This document shows, piece by piece, positions 24,488 through 35,292 of a stretch of DNA of 64,000 bases. Source of the stretch: Carposina sasakii (taxonomy: Eukaryota; Arthropoda; Insecta; Lepidoptera; Carposinidae). The notes beneath the pieces are model-generated. The model saw only the letters and a program-made list of their open reading frames with translations. It did not search any database and had not been told where the DNA came from. Position 1 is the stretch's first letter. Each line of letters opens with the position of its first letter. The stretch lies in assembly GCA_014607495.2 (NCBI GenBank), contig CP053148.1:5394001-5458000 (forward strand), written 5' to 3'. A program made the position numbers and the translations under genes.

Positions 24488-26915
24488 ATATACTCGTAAA
24501 TATAATAAAAATCTTTATTATAAGGTAGCACATTGAAATGTTTTTATTTGTGAGATATAATCTCATTGAGATTTTTTAAAACATGTTTTTACATGTTAAG
24601 AATATTAATAAAACATGAATGATATTGTATACTGTATTCGTTACTCTGATTAAAGTTAATAAAATTATCGAATAATTAAATTTACTTATTTATTTCTATT
24701 TTAAAAGCTAAAAACGTCAAAAAACTAAAGATGCGGATATTAATATTTAACAAAATTATTAATATACGATATATTTTTGAAATATAAATGGTTTCACGGC
24801 ATAAAAGTTGTATTATGTAAATAAAAGATATACCTAAATAATGACAGTACATACATAGGTATTACATACAAGTCTTTTGAAAATGGCAGTTGCTTGTTGT
24901 TGTTATAACATTTAATTACATATTTTTTTATTACACATAATTTTATTAATGATTTTAATATCTATTTTAATAAAGAAAGCAACAGTCAGAGAGATCGCAA
25001 ATCATTCATAAACATATTTTTGTTATGTAACCATTTTTTAATACAATTTCAATATAAATAGATGAAAACCGTAACATAAATACGTCCCATATTTTTAACG
25101 TCTATCTATTCATATTAAATTGTGTTAAGTTATGTAGTTAGATATTTTTGTTTTTTTTTGTTGTACACTGAACATTCATAAAATAACCACTATTCTTATT
25201 ATAATAATTAGAATATTGGCAGTTATGCGATTTCGGGCACGCTTATAAAATAACTTTAGTTGTACCTAAGCTTTTTTTATATATTTTTTTATTTTGTTAT
25301 ACACTGAACACTCATGGAATAACAGCTATTTTAATAGGTATACAACAGATAAAATAATGGCAGTTTCACATAGTTATACAAGCTCATGACACTCCTTAAC
25401 GTTTTCCCAAATTGGTAGGTAGGTATAATGAGTAAAATTAAAGCTGAATACAAACAATACTTTTTTGAAGACTCAATTTTATAATGACCAAACAGGACAA
25501 AATATATTTAAGTGTAACGGAAATGGTATAATTTCGTTATTTTTTAAAATGACCCGCTTGTTCACAATCAACTTATTTTCTAGAATACGATTTTTATTTG
25601 TTTTTTTTTTTATAATTATAATAAGTCTAATTTATTAACAGCTATAGGTAGATGGCAGTTTAACGTTTTTGGACAGGATAGTATTTGGGTTAGGAAAACT
25701 AGTTAACATGTAGATAGATACATCAAGATGTCAACACTCAAAACAGCAATTACTATATGGATAGTTAGTTAGTTAATTAACTAACTATTATAAATGGATA
25801 TAATAATATATATGGATATACTTATATGTAATTATAATCTCTTCCAGTGGTCCATGTAAGTCCATAAGTCTATCCGTAGGCTCCATAATAAGGTTCTGTC
25901 GTAATCCTCTCACCTTCTCACCACATAATAATGTTCATTCGCTAATACTTTTATAACTTTGATGCACGCTGAGCTCAAGGAATACACACATGAAAAGTTG
26001 TGTAACAAGTGCGTTTTTCACAATCTAACATGTCAAAATTGCGAAATGGATTTCGACCTGAGTTTCTGTACATCATCCGCGACATTCCGGATTCCATAAA
26101 CTTTAAAACTGTTATTGTTTCATATCCGTACATCTGTTTTAATATTTTCATGCATGTAGGTATAATTAATTTATTATACGTAATGTCTGTCCGAGTTTAA
26201 GAGTTCAATGTAGAACATTAGCCTTATTATTTTACTGTCGGCGTTTTTTTGTTTGAATCGGTTTTGAAAATGATCATTATCCATTAAACCATATAATTGT
26301 AAAAAAAAATTGATAACAAAAAATAATGGTATATTTTATTCTAAGTATTTGTAATAAAATTCACCTTTTACCTGATACTTATATATCCTCAGTAATATAT
26401 CCTTTAAATAAGTATATTTAAAAATAAATTAGTAAGAAATGTTGGCGTAAGTGGAAAAAAATATATGTTAACAACATAATTTTAAGTATTGCTAAAAAAG
26501 TACTAAAAATAAACATGTATAAATAAAACATGATGATAATCTCCACATGTAATACTTGAATAAAGAAAATATAAAATAAATAAATATTCGGATATGTTTG
26601 TGAGGACATCATTCACACTACTCTTCACACTCTATCCACGACATATCATAAGTTTAGCACCGTACCCCTGCATACGAAAAGTTCCTAACTTCACTTTATA
26701 TCACACTCCAATTACCCTTTTAGTTAAGCCCATCATCATCACAGACGTCATCTAATAACTAAAAAAAGTCATCCCAAAATGGCGGCACAGATCCCCCCTC
26801 CCTGGCGCCAATATACCTGGGAGAATATTTAAGTATGAAATAAAGTGTAATAATATCTGACCACGATCAAAAATCGTATAGTGAATACGATAATGGCTAC
26901 ATATATACCTATATA
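24488..26915. other. Very AT-rich 3' flank of the minus-strand gene
   Basis: Long A/T runs and no convincing frame. It contains the degenerate tandem repeat at 25159-25370 and a small palindrome around ATAGTTAGTTAGTTAATTAA (25758). It lies downstream of the gene ending at 26916; TTTATT on the plus strand near 26335 (AATAAA on minus) is one possible poly(A) signal. Confidence 0.4.
25159..25370. repeat. Degenerate two-unit tandem repeat, period about 136 bp
   Basis: GTTGTACACTGAACATTCAT at 25160 recurs as GTTATACACTGAACACTCAT at 25296, each followed by ATAAC, TATT and later TGGCAGTT. A third scrap (AACAGCTATAGGTAGATGGC) is near 25638. Confidence 0.45.
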
Positions 26916-27748
26916 CTATTTATTCCGATTGACCATAGCGTTATTGTAGTTTTCCTCTTCGATGTCTACTAAAAAGGACGAGGAATCCCTCCTTTGTCGC
27001 AGACGACAGGCCATCCTGTCTACGTACATTCCATCGGATCCTCGGCGCCTCAGGTACATGACGGGTGGCACAAGAGGTGGCATTTTAATTTCATCCGTTA
27101 GTCTTTCTGCGTAAATCACACTACGACCTTTCTCATCAAAACAGACGTACTGGACGAAGGCTGAAAAACGTACTTGTTTTTTTGGCTTGTCAGACCCAGC
27201 TGGGATATCTGACACAGACATATTTTTGTATTGGTCTGACAAGTTATCGATTGAGTTAGTCGATGCGCGCCTACGCCGGGTTGCCTGCGCCGATGGTTGA
27301 CGAGTTCTGGGCTGGTTGGCGAACCTGCTTAGTGACCCTGCAGGGTTAGACGTCGAACAACTAGGTTTGTCTTGCGCTGAATCAGATTGAGCCGCAGCAG
27401 CCGGGTCTAGCTTGGCGATTCGAGCTGCAAGTCTATTACGACCAAAATGTCGACTGTAAATCTTCCCCGGACCAGGTTTAGTGAATCGGGTAGTCTTAGG
27501 TATGGGTTTTCGCTTCCACGCAATGAATTTCCTCCAGTAGTAGCAAGAGCGATCGGCGGCTAACACACACCAGGAGCGATAGCGGTGACGTTCATAGAAC
27601 TGCATCTTTTGTAGCGGGCGGTATTCCGGCGGCGGACATTTTCCGGCGCTCGAGGCGCGCGCGGGAGACGGGCCGGTAGTACTGCTCGCTGCGCCGGCGT
27701 CAGCGCTCGGGGGCCGGTGCTTCAGACTCCAGCTCCAGCCAGAGCGAG
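26916..27748 (-). CDS. Candidate last exon, Arg/Ser-rich protein with a KKQVRF motif (long form)
   Basis: Not recognised as a known family. Open for 276 codons on the minus strand, stop TAG at 26916-26918. It can be read as the last exon of the gene whose preceding exon is 30651-30767: that exon leaves one base of a codon, and the 3' splice site ending GATCAG at 27749 supplies the other two in this frame. An internal ATG at 27605 with AAAAG before it could start a separate 229-residue protein. Seen in the sequence: a GC-rich low-complexity N-terminal part, a segment with RHRYRSWCVL and YYWRKF, a basic stretch ATRRRRAST, then DKPKKQVRFSAFVQYVCFDE, and an acidic end DIEEENYNN. KQVRF fits the RVxF docking pattern of protein phosphatase 1. 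AATAAA overlaps the last two codons. Mixed acidic/basic composition without interior stops over 800 bp of otherwise AT-rich DNA argues for real coding. Confidence 0.55.
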
Positions 27749-27764
27749 CTGATCACGCGCCCCT
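27700..27764 (-). CDS. Alternative short last exon of the same gene
   Basis: A better-looking 3' splice site (GTTTTATGTACAG) lies 16 nt upstream of the one used for the long form. Joined to the exon at 30651-30767, whose one leftover base it completes, it reads GRVISSLWLELESEAPAPER then TGA at 27700-27702. The two sites differ by 16 nt, so the choice changes the frame. After the TGA, whose next base is C, the same frame stays open for 35 more codons (including RRRSEQYYRP and RARLERRK) to a TGA at 27592-27594. The open frames here are helped by high GC content; only transcript data can say which form is real. Confidence 0.4.
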
Positions 27765-27897
27765 CTGTACATAAAACAGTTATTAGTACAATTAGTGCAA
27801 CGGTAACGTATCCTACATGTAACGTCGAAAAAGCCTAGGATAAGTTAACTTATACATTGATAGCACGTCAGTCAAGGTAGTCGGACAACACCTTAGT

Positions 27898-28009
27898 AAT
27901 AATATTAAGAAATGAAAAAAAATTCACCCGAGTGAGACTTGAACTCACGACCTCTCGCATTCCGTGCTGTGCTCTAACTAACTGAGCTCTAACTACCGGG
28001 CCATCAATC
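27898..28009 (-). mobile_element. tRNA-headed SINE, family A, copy 3 (antisense)
   Basis: On the minus strand the head reads GGCCCGGTAGTTAGAGCTCA, with a degraded B box (GAGTTCAAGTC) and the tail GAATTTTTTTTCATTTCTTA. Same family as the copies at 17421 and 23121. It lies in the last intron of the minus-strand gene, in the same orientation as the gene. Confidence 0.65.
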
Positions 28010-28444
28010 GGATGACCAATTTGACCATCTGTTTAACCTTGACACCTTAGTATACAAACTACTCCAATTCCTTCGACCATTTACTAACGTAAAATATCTC
28101 CACTAAAAATAGTAATAAATCCATTAACTTGTGTTCACTAGTTCGAACCTATCATCTATTTTTAACCGACTTCAAAAAAAGGAGGAGGTTCTCAATTCGT
28201 CTGTATGTACTCGTATAATATATTTTTTTTATGTATGTTCAACGATATTTCCGTCCATTATATAGGTAGACTATTAAAAAAAAATTGTTGGATAGAGTTC
28301 ACTTCTGAGGTGGTCCCATTTTCACCAGGTCAGGATCTGATGACGGGATCCAGAAGAAATCTAGGGCAACCACCGAAAATTGTATGCTTGTATGGTGCTT
28401 TTGTTACGTAATCATGTCTTACTCAGGTATATACTTCAGGGTGT

Positions 28445-28855
28445 CAACATCTAATGTTGCTGTGCTGATGATGAAGCTACAGAACTCCTTAACGGTTAGA
28501 AGTTGGGAGACAGTACAGCAATTGGTCGATGAAAACTATTTAGTATTATGTAGGGTTGACGTGTTACTTGAATCAACATCTGATGCTGCTGTGCTGACGA
28601 TGAAGCTACAGAACTCCTTAACGGTTAGGAGTTGGGAGACAGTACTGCAATTGGTCAATGGAAACTATATAGTAGTATGTAGGGCTAACTTGTTGCTTGT
28701 GAGATATACTTGAATTAACATCTGATACTACTGTGCTGATGGTCAAGCTACAGAACTCCTTAACGGTTAGTAGTTAGGGGACAGTACTGCAATTGGTCGA
28801 TGGAAACTATATATGTAGGGCTAACGTGATACTTATACGGGTAGGTACTACTCCT
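28445..28855. repeat. Three-copy tandem repeat, period about 129-142 bp
   Basis: Each unit carries GAAGCTACAGAACTCCTTAA (or GTCAAGCTACAG), GGTTAG and CAATTGGTC. Units start at 28445, 28574 and 28716; the last step is longer by about 13 bp (GTGAGATATACTT). The 109-codon plus frame over the first two units is an effect of the repeat, and the third unit breaks it. Confidence 0.75.
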
Positions 28856-28881
28856 GAGATGGTAACGATGAAATCCTTAAA

Positions 28882-29272
28882 TATACAGGGTGTTTTTTCG
28901 TTGCCACCCTTAACGAAGGGTACGTACTCTATACATCAAATAAAGGAAGTTTATGCCAAAAAAAATGCTGAGATACGATGTAAATTTTTTTGAAACATTT
29001 TTTTTATTACTTGATCGGGCGAAATTTATAGTGTCCAGTGTTTATGCTAGTTTATTCATAGACAGATATTAATAATTTCTCGTTAAAAAATCTTACTACG
29101 CGCGTCTATATGCATTTATGCAGAAAAACGCAGTCTATTTACTCAACTTTGGACCCTAATATTTTGGAAACCAGACACTTCCCAGGTATGCTTCCAAGGA
29201 GAAAAATGATCGTGATGATGAGGAGATTACGTAGTTTTCGGGAATGTTGACGACCAAAAATCATCATGTATA
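28882..29272 (+). mobile_element. MITE, GTTGCCACCC family, copy 2
   Basis: Starts TATACAGGGTGTTTTTTCG, ends CATCATGTATA. The same core as 20233 (CCACCCTTAACGAAGGGT, TTGATCGGGCGAAATTTATA, ATGCAGAAAAACGCAGTC). Nested inside the composite element, so younger than it. Confidence 0.75.
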
Positions 29273-29567
29273 CAGAGAGCGATATATTTTCCTGATACAA
29301 ACCAGTAACAAAGCAATGACATTAGCTATTGCCGTGGAAGTACGTACCTACTGACAGACTTTAATCGTTTTATGAAATAAAACACGTAATATCTTTTATG
29401 GGAACATAAACCAGGACATATTGTTATGGCAACCCCATTTAACACATTTGGTTATCTGAAAGTGCCACACCATGTAAAGCCATAAGGCATTTTATCGACG
29501 ATACTTTAACAAAGTCATCTTTAACTATTTAAATATTTATAATTATCACTTATTTTTTGGAGTCGGT

Positions 29568-30650
29568 GCCAGCCTAGGTAACGTAAGTCTGTTGTGTTGA
29601 TAGACGCGCACGGCTGGCAAAGCCACACACGGCAAAATACAATACGGTGTCTCCCAATCGACCGATCTGTTAGCGAGCAGTTAAGAAAATGTTTAGTATC
29701 TATTTATTTGATTCTATAGGTTCTACAGATGAAAAACAGCGAACTTGATTTGTAAAAAAAAAACAACGACAACCGTAAGCGTCCTATAGAAACGCGTGAC
29801 GAGAGGCGCCTGAAAAAATATGTAAATGAGCCTTTACATTTGAAAAGGAGAATTCTAACTGTGAATTTAAATGCGGGGACAAACAAAATTTGGGGCAGAG
29901 CGTAACCACAATAATGATCTGAGTAAAGATGCAGAATAGCGTGTAAACAGAATTAATCTAAACGGAAGGGTTATAAGGCCGAAGTAGCTGCACCTACTTA
30001 CTATTTGTATGGTAGGTAGGTCGGGTACAGCATGTCTAATGGAGCTGCTTTAAGTAGTAGGTACCTACAGCTTGAGTAGGTTACTATTCTATCTATAATA
30101 TGCAAAAAACTAAGAAGGGTCACAAAAAATTGTAAGCAGTTTTCAAAGTTGTTTAACAATTTTGCAGCCGTTGAAAGCCGAACCAGCTGTATAAAGTAAT
30201 TTGAATTTAATAAATGTCACCCACACAAAGATTGCCATTATTTGACATATGCACGGAAAGAACTCAGGTAAAAAATGAATGAAGTTAGGATTAGGCGTTT
30301 TGAAGTGCAGCACTGCTTACAGCAACGTATTTTGAATTCTCACAATGCATTATGAACATTTTCGAGTAGTAAATCTTGTATATAAAATTATCGTGTCACA
30401 ATGTTAGTTACTATACTCCCCCGAAATAGCTTGACTGATTTCTATTAAATTTTATTTGCATATACAGTAGGTAGTAGGTACATCTGAGAATTGGCTACTA
30501 CTAATTTTTTATACTCCTTCCACGCAATATGTGACATCTACGCAAGCGTAGCCGCGGGAAACACCTAGTGAAGTATAATATTTTGAGTCGCTCTATTAAA
30601 ACCTTTCTGCTGTGTTGCGTCTGGCTGTGATCTGACCCTAAGGATCTCAC
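29568..30650. other. Intronic DNA without recognised features
   Basis: Lies between the exon at 30651 and the composite element. It holds GGCAAAGCCACACACGGCAA (29618), a word I associate with dispersed lepidopteran repeats, but no delimitable element. Confidence 0.4.
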
Positions 30651-30767
30651 CGGGTTTTTCTTCTGGAATAACCACCGACGGTTCCGGTGATTCAGCTATG
30701 CAGCTTTCTTCTGGGAACTGCACGTGCTTCTTGATTGCGGACCGGCTAGGTTTTGATAGCACCGAAG
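30651..30767 (-). CDS. Candidate internal exon with a KKHVQF motif
   Basis: 117 nt bounded on the minus strand by a pyrimidine-rich 3' splice site (TATTGGTATTGTTTGCAG) and a strong 5' splice site (CCCG|GTGAGA). Read in phase 1 at both ends it is fully open: SVLSKPSRSAIKKHVQFPEE then a Ser/Glu/Pro-rich stretch ending VVIPEEKP. The other two frames contain stops. KHVQF fits the PP1 RVxF docking pattern and parallels KKQVRF in the last exon. Exon length is divisible by three, so it could be skipped without changing frame. Family unknown. A methionine frame of 76 codons running through both splice sites is a shadow. Confidence 0.55.
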
Positions 30768-31040
30768 CTGCAAACAATACCAATAATAGGTACATTCAGG
30801 TTTCAAACTTGGTGCCACATAAATAGAGAAATACCGACTGTTATCTAGTAGGAATAATTGTAATTCCTAAGAGGTTTCATATTTGTAAGTAAGTAGGATT
30901 AAGGTAACCAGTGGATAATAAGTAGACAAAGGTAGATAAAATAAAATGCTGTGGTTCGTATATGACACATTGACGTGGTCACTTCATGGGAACGCAAACT
31001 GGTGGGGATAAGCTAAAATCGGCTAAAACAAATTTAAATC
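30768..31040. other. Intronic DNA without recognised features
   Basis: Short AT-rich stretch upstream of the candidate exon; nothing recognised. Confidence 0.4.
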
Positions 31041-31145
31041 TTACGGGGTGTAACAAAAGGTGTATCTAAGCGAAATGTTATAAAACACGACCACTAACCC
31101 ACCGAATCAACCCACAAAATTAGAGACTCCAAACCACATCTTGAG
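31041..31145 (+). mobile_element. Degraded half of a GTAACAAAAAGGG-family MITE
   Basis: TTACGGGGTGTAACAAAAGG, then AAGCGAAATGTTATAAAAC and CCCACAAAATTAGAGACTCC follow the left arm of the copies at 22849 and 57494 with many differences. No right arm is seen. Confidence 0.5.
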
Positions 31146-31949
31146 TTTAGCAACTACCGATTGTGTAATTAATTATGTATCTACCATATATCGTTATTCA
31201 CAGTGTTTAGACCCCAATTTGATTTGATCTGTTAAAATATTGATAAGTACAACATGGTCTTGGAATACAATCGACAGTTTGGAATTTAACGCAACGCGTG
31301 CAGAACCTATCAATGAAATATTTAATAATGCCAATACGTAACAAGGAGCTTTTATTATGGGAACTATATTTTCTGTCACCAAAATTTATATTTGTCATCA
31401 AATTTAGCTAATTGCTTATGGTTACCTGTTTGGGTGGATCCGAATCTGGCAATATAAGTTAGAAGAATTTCTTCGGTGTTAGGTTACATGTTTAAGTCCA
31501 AGACGATTTCTAGCGACAAAAATATGATTTATTGGTGATCACTTTTAATTAATTTGCTTCAATACTTATAAGGACAAACCTATTAAAATACATTCAAAAA
31601 TATTAATTTGGCACTAGACCTTATATCTCTATGATTTTAGGTGATTTTTCTTGGAACTGATTTTATATTGTTTGGTGACTAGATTTTGGTGACAAATCTA
31701 TTATTTTGGGGGCAAACTCTATTATTAAGGAAACAGAAAACGACTTCAATTGGTGACAGCTTAAATCATACCCTTTTATTATTTCCATCAAACCATTCGC
31801 AGCGTATTTACCTAATATCGATAGACCCTTCTGCTAATTATTATTCATCCTGCAAACAATACACGAATTGTTCCGCGTATAAATTGTATTACGGACGGAT
31901 ATCTGTACAATAACGTATCTGAGCCTGTGACATATAGGTATATACGTAA
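31146..31949. other. No recognisable features
   Basis: Frames of 61-75 codons overlap antisense or lack motifs. Intron-like. Confidence 0.4.
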
Positions 31950-32158
31950 CTAGCGGACGCCCGCGGCTTCGTACGCGTGGGCTATAGAAATAAAAATAAA
32001 ATGTCGATACAAATAAAAAGTTCAGAAAAAAAGTATCTTATGTCCTCTCTGAGACTTTAGACTACCTGTGTACCAAATTTCATTTAAATGAGTTCAGTAG
32101 TTTAGACGTGTAAAGGTAACAATCAAACTTACTTTCGCATTTATAATACTAGTTGGGA
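31950..32158 (-). mobile_element. Short Helitron-like element with both ends
   Basis: On the minus strand it begins TCCCAACTAGTATTATAAAT GCG after an A and ends GCCGCGGGCGTCCGCTAG before a T, with GC-rich stem-forming sequence just before CTAG. A 5' TC, a 3' CTAG after a hairpin, and insertion between A and T are the Helitron rules. 209 bp, no coding capacity. Relatives at 5465, 47617, 56693 and 62504. Confidence 0.6.
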
Positions 32159-32698
32159 TTTTTTTTGTCTATGTTATATATTAATCTCCAGACTTCGTCA
32201 ATCATTGCAATATATTAGATTAGATTTCATTTATTTAGATATCATTAATTTTCCCAGTTTAGCTATTTGGTCTACTGGTAAGTATACCAGCTTAAAAAGT
32301 TCTGTAGGTATGTACCTACCCGCTTTATGCAGTTATCGCTTCGAAACTCTTGCAATATTGCTTTCTCTACTAAACATGATTTCAAGTTTCTTGTCGCGAA
32401 AAACATCGTTCATTGGTCAAAGCTACGTTATGTCCCTTGTTTAGAACATAAATAATATCACTTTTACAGTCGAAAATGTTATATTAGAATATTTAAATAA
32501 CAATTAGTATACAGAGAACGTTATTATCGGGTGAAGGATGATGAAAGAAGAGAACGAGTGATTGATGACGAAATACTATTAAAAAGAAAATATATGCATA
32601 CAGGTTTGTCCAGAACATTCCTAGACACGAAGTAATATCAAAAGAGGCTTGATGGAACGCTGACACATACAAATATTTGCCAGAGTTTACATAGTGAT
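32159..32698. other. No recognisable features
   Basis: A 79-codon plus frame (32205-32444) and part of a 110-codon minus frame cross here; neither has recognisable motifs. Confidence 0.4.
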
Positions 32699-32855
32699 GG
32701 GCGCCCTCCGGCCAGATGGACCGATGACTTAAAGAGGACGGCTGGTAGTGACTGGATAGCAAAAACGGGATATCGAGCCATGTGACGTACTCTGGGGGAG
32801 GCCTCCGTCCAGCAGTGGACTGCAATTTATAGGCTGATGACGACGACGACTTAGT
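32699..32855 (+). pseudogene. LINE 3' end fragment (copy 1)
   Basis: Translates as PARWTDDLKRTAGSDWIAKT, then GYRAM, a stop (TGA), RTLGEASVQQWTAI: the last 50 or so residues of the same LINE protein as at 62806-63156. It then runs into TAGGCTGATGACGACGACGA C, the simple-sequence tail of this family. 5'-truncated and disabled. The 110-codon minus frame here is its shadow. Confidence 0.8.
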
Positions 32856-33496
32856 GTATTGAGTTCGGATTATTAGTCATGTGTTATATTCGATATCTGA
32901 GTTATCGTGAAATAGTTAAGTGTCAAAAGAAAGCTCTTTAGTCGACCACGAGAAATTAATAGCTGTACATAATGTTTGGCATACAAGCAACTCCATTTCC
33001 TGCCTGATACGAGTAATATCTATACGAGTAGAAGAAAGATTCAAGTAATTTTAAAAACATTTCTTCTGATAAAAAAATTTAATCCTGAGAGTAAATTAAC
33101 TCCGACACGGTTCAATAATTATTATAGTAACCTAACCATTTGATTATGTAGGTACACCGTATGCTCAATGAGCCAAATACCAAGCCAGTAACCACAGAAT
33201 ATTTGTAATTTAAAATAGATCCTTGTAACTTGGCATAAATATTTACGAGTGTGGTCTGAAATTGTTCGACACTCGTCATGCTAAACCCAACAAATATATG
33301 TCGAAAGGCGAAACTTTTCCTTCAGTAATTTGACCGCTTGTTCACGCTATGTAGGTTCATTTCAAATGTTTTGGACAAATAACATGGCTTTGGCGTAGAT
33401 TATATTAGAAAGTTTTTAAAATTAAGCTTTAAGGTTCAGTTGAGGTGAATATTTATAATAATGTAACATGAAAATTATTCCTAGATTTCAATCAAG

Positions 33497-33566
33497 TAGT
33501 CAAGCTTAAAATGTCTGTCAAGCTTTAGTATTTTTGACATATTTTCACTTGTAAGCTTGACTACAA
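33497..33566. repeat. Inverted repeat with 13-bp perfect arms
   Basis: GTAGTCAAGCTTA and TAAGCTTGACTAC face each other across about 43 nt. Could be the ends of a tiny MITE; it sits just downstream of the candidate exon at 33726 on the minus strand. Confidence 0.45.
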
Positions 33567-33725
33567 ATAAAAAAATTTGCCCTTAACAGAACATAGAGTA
33601 CAACGTAAGTACCTATGAATCTGTCATTAGTGACTGTGAAGCATGTTTTAAATATTTCTAAGAACAGAGAATGTTACCTCCTCGAGTATAAAACAACTGT
33701 GAATACCAGCCTTAATGTAATTACT

Positions 33726-33878
33726 TATAGCTCTTGTGGGCACAGCTTCGGAGATCTCGTCAGCGTCGACACGACTCGGCATCGGCCTCCCAGCCGAGCG
33801 TCTTCGACCACTGGGAGCTGAGCTGGTGGTGGTGGTCTGGGGGGCTCGGGCCGTGAACTGGACGGTACCGGTTTGCTG
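33726..33878 (-). CDS. Candidate internal exon, Ser/Thr/Arg-rich
   Basis: 153 nt on the minus strand after TTTTTTATCCTATAG and before GTAATT. Read in phase 1 at both ends it is open and gives ANRYRPVHGPSPQTTTTSSA, a basic stretch (PSGRRRSAGRP), then VDADEISEAVPTRAI; it joins in frame to the exon at 30767. The 5' splice site (ATAA|GTAATT) is weak. In phase 0 the same exon reads QQTGTVQFTARAPRPPPPAQ and continues about 30 codons to a TAA overlapping that 5' splice site, so it could instead be a last exon following the one at 50865-50948, which ends in phase 0. GC-rich compared with its flanks. Family unknown. Confidence 0.4.
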
Positions 33879-35292
33879 CTATAGGATAAAAAACGAATTA
33901 GACTCTTACTTTTTTTAACTGGGGTATGTCAACCATAAACTTAGTAGTTAGGTTGTTTTATGTTCCATTTAACCTTTTAAGAGATGATTCTCATTAGAGC
34001 GGGCCGTGCCCGGGGCGGGCCGTGTACGTGGCCCGGACGGGGCATGGATAAAATTGAATAAGGTTCGGTCTCGGAATCGAGAGTGGTTTAAAGAAGATAA
34101 ATATTAATTACCAGGAGAAATTAAATCCATTTTCAGAATGCTCATTTTGTTTCAGTTTTATTTTACCGTGGGCGTAAGGGAAATGAAAATAAGGGAGTTT
34201 CTTGCATATAAATTGTACGTAGTAATTATATGTTAGACCAGAAATGAGTGTGGTTGCCATATAAGCACAGAATACACCTAACAAAGTACCCACTTATTAT
34301 ATTAGCAGTATTTTACAACGTCACTTTCGTTCAATAAAGGGAGCGCATGGACGGATGATTTTTACAGTAACAACTCCGCCATTCTTCTCGTCCGTGGGTT
34401 TGACGAATTGCTTTCAGTATTCGCAACAATAGAGTTAAATTGGATGTACATAGGCTAATCTATATGTGTTTTTTAATTAGATCAATTAGGTACTTGTATA
34501 AAAGAGAAGTTGTTACGTACGAGTTGAAATGTATCTGATCTATGTTACATAATAGGTATTTTGTACAAACGTGCTGAACTGGAATAGAGTAATGTTTATA
34601 AAAGTTTATATCCAGAAACCTATATTCAGAAAATAATATTTTCGCTAGTTTATTCTACCGCGTCAAAACACACATAATTGTGGTTTATGCATATTTTTTA
34701 ATCAAGAGCAATTAATCTTTCACCTTATAATTATATCTATTATTATATTCCTTCCCTACTCTGAAATCTCAGTCTTCTAAGATGCCCGGATAAAGTACAA
34801 AGAGCTAAATTAATGTTAATAGAATGCTACAAAAATCTATCCAATCACACCGGAATACGGAAACACAATTTTTTCCCTGCGTATCTTCCAGTCAATTATG
34901 TATTTTATTTATTCCAACGGGGCCTTGCTTTCTGAAAATAAGCTAAGTGCTAGAAGCGTACTTCAGAGAGAAAGACAACAGCTTTCCTTTTGCTAGTGAT
35001 TGGAAATCTCTGCTTGCACAAATAGGTTGGACAGCTTTGCTGTAGGTATTCTACAGCTTTTTATACAAGGTGTATTTGAAGGTAGGTATTTAATTTACGT
35101 GAAATGCTATAGAAATAGGCTACATCCAAATCACATGTTAAATTACAAGATTGAATAAACATTCCTGAGTAGTTAGGTCATTTCTTCATAGGCATAGGCA
35201 CCTTTTAAAAAATAAACTTTTAAGACCGGATTTTTAAGTAGGCTTTAAATATAAAGTGGGCGTATCCTTAGAGAACTTAATACGAGTTGAAG
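33879..35292. other. Intronic DNA without recognised features
   Basis: Includes a GC-rich self-complementary patch at 34000-34050 (GCGGGCCGTGCCCGGGGCGG), otherwise AT-rich with nothing recognised. Confidence 0.4.

Larger units (their letters stand above)
28164..29567. mobile_element. Composite element with AACCGACTTCAAAAAA / TTTTTTGGAGTCGGT ends
   Basis: The outer ends are inverted repeats of about 15 bp. The left part carries AGGAGGAGGTTCTCAATTCG and GAAAATTGTATGCTTGTATG, widely dispersed in Lepidoptera. Inside lie a three-unit tandem repeat (28445-28855) and a complete MITE (28882-29272). It lies in the last intron of the minus-strand gene. The class of the outer element is not recognised. 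Confidence 0.5.

Noticed and set aside
28384..28713. 109-codon frame with internal peptide repeats
   Set aside because: The repeat is a DNA tandem repeat; the third unit breaks the frame and no start or splice context fits.
28445..28855. CRISPR array
   Set aside because: Only three long direct repeats of about 130 bp without short repeat-spacer structure, in eukaryotic DNA.
32493..32825. 110-codon minus-strand frame
   Set aside because: It is the antisense shadow of a LINE 3' end on the plus strand.
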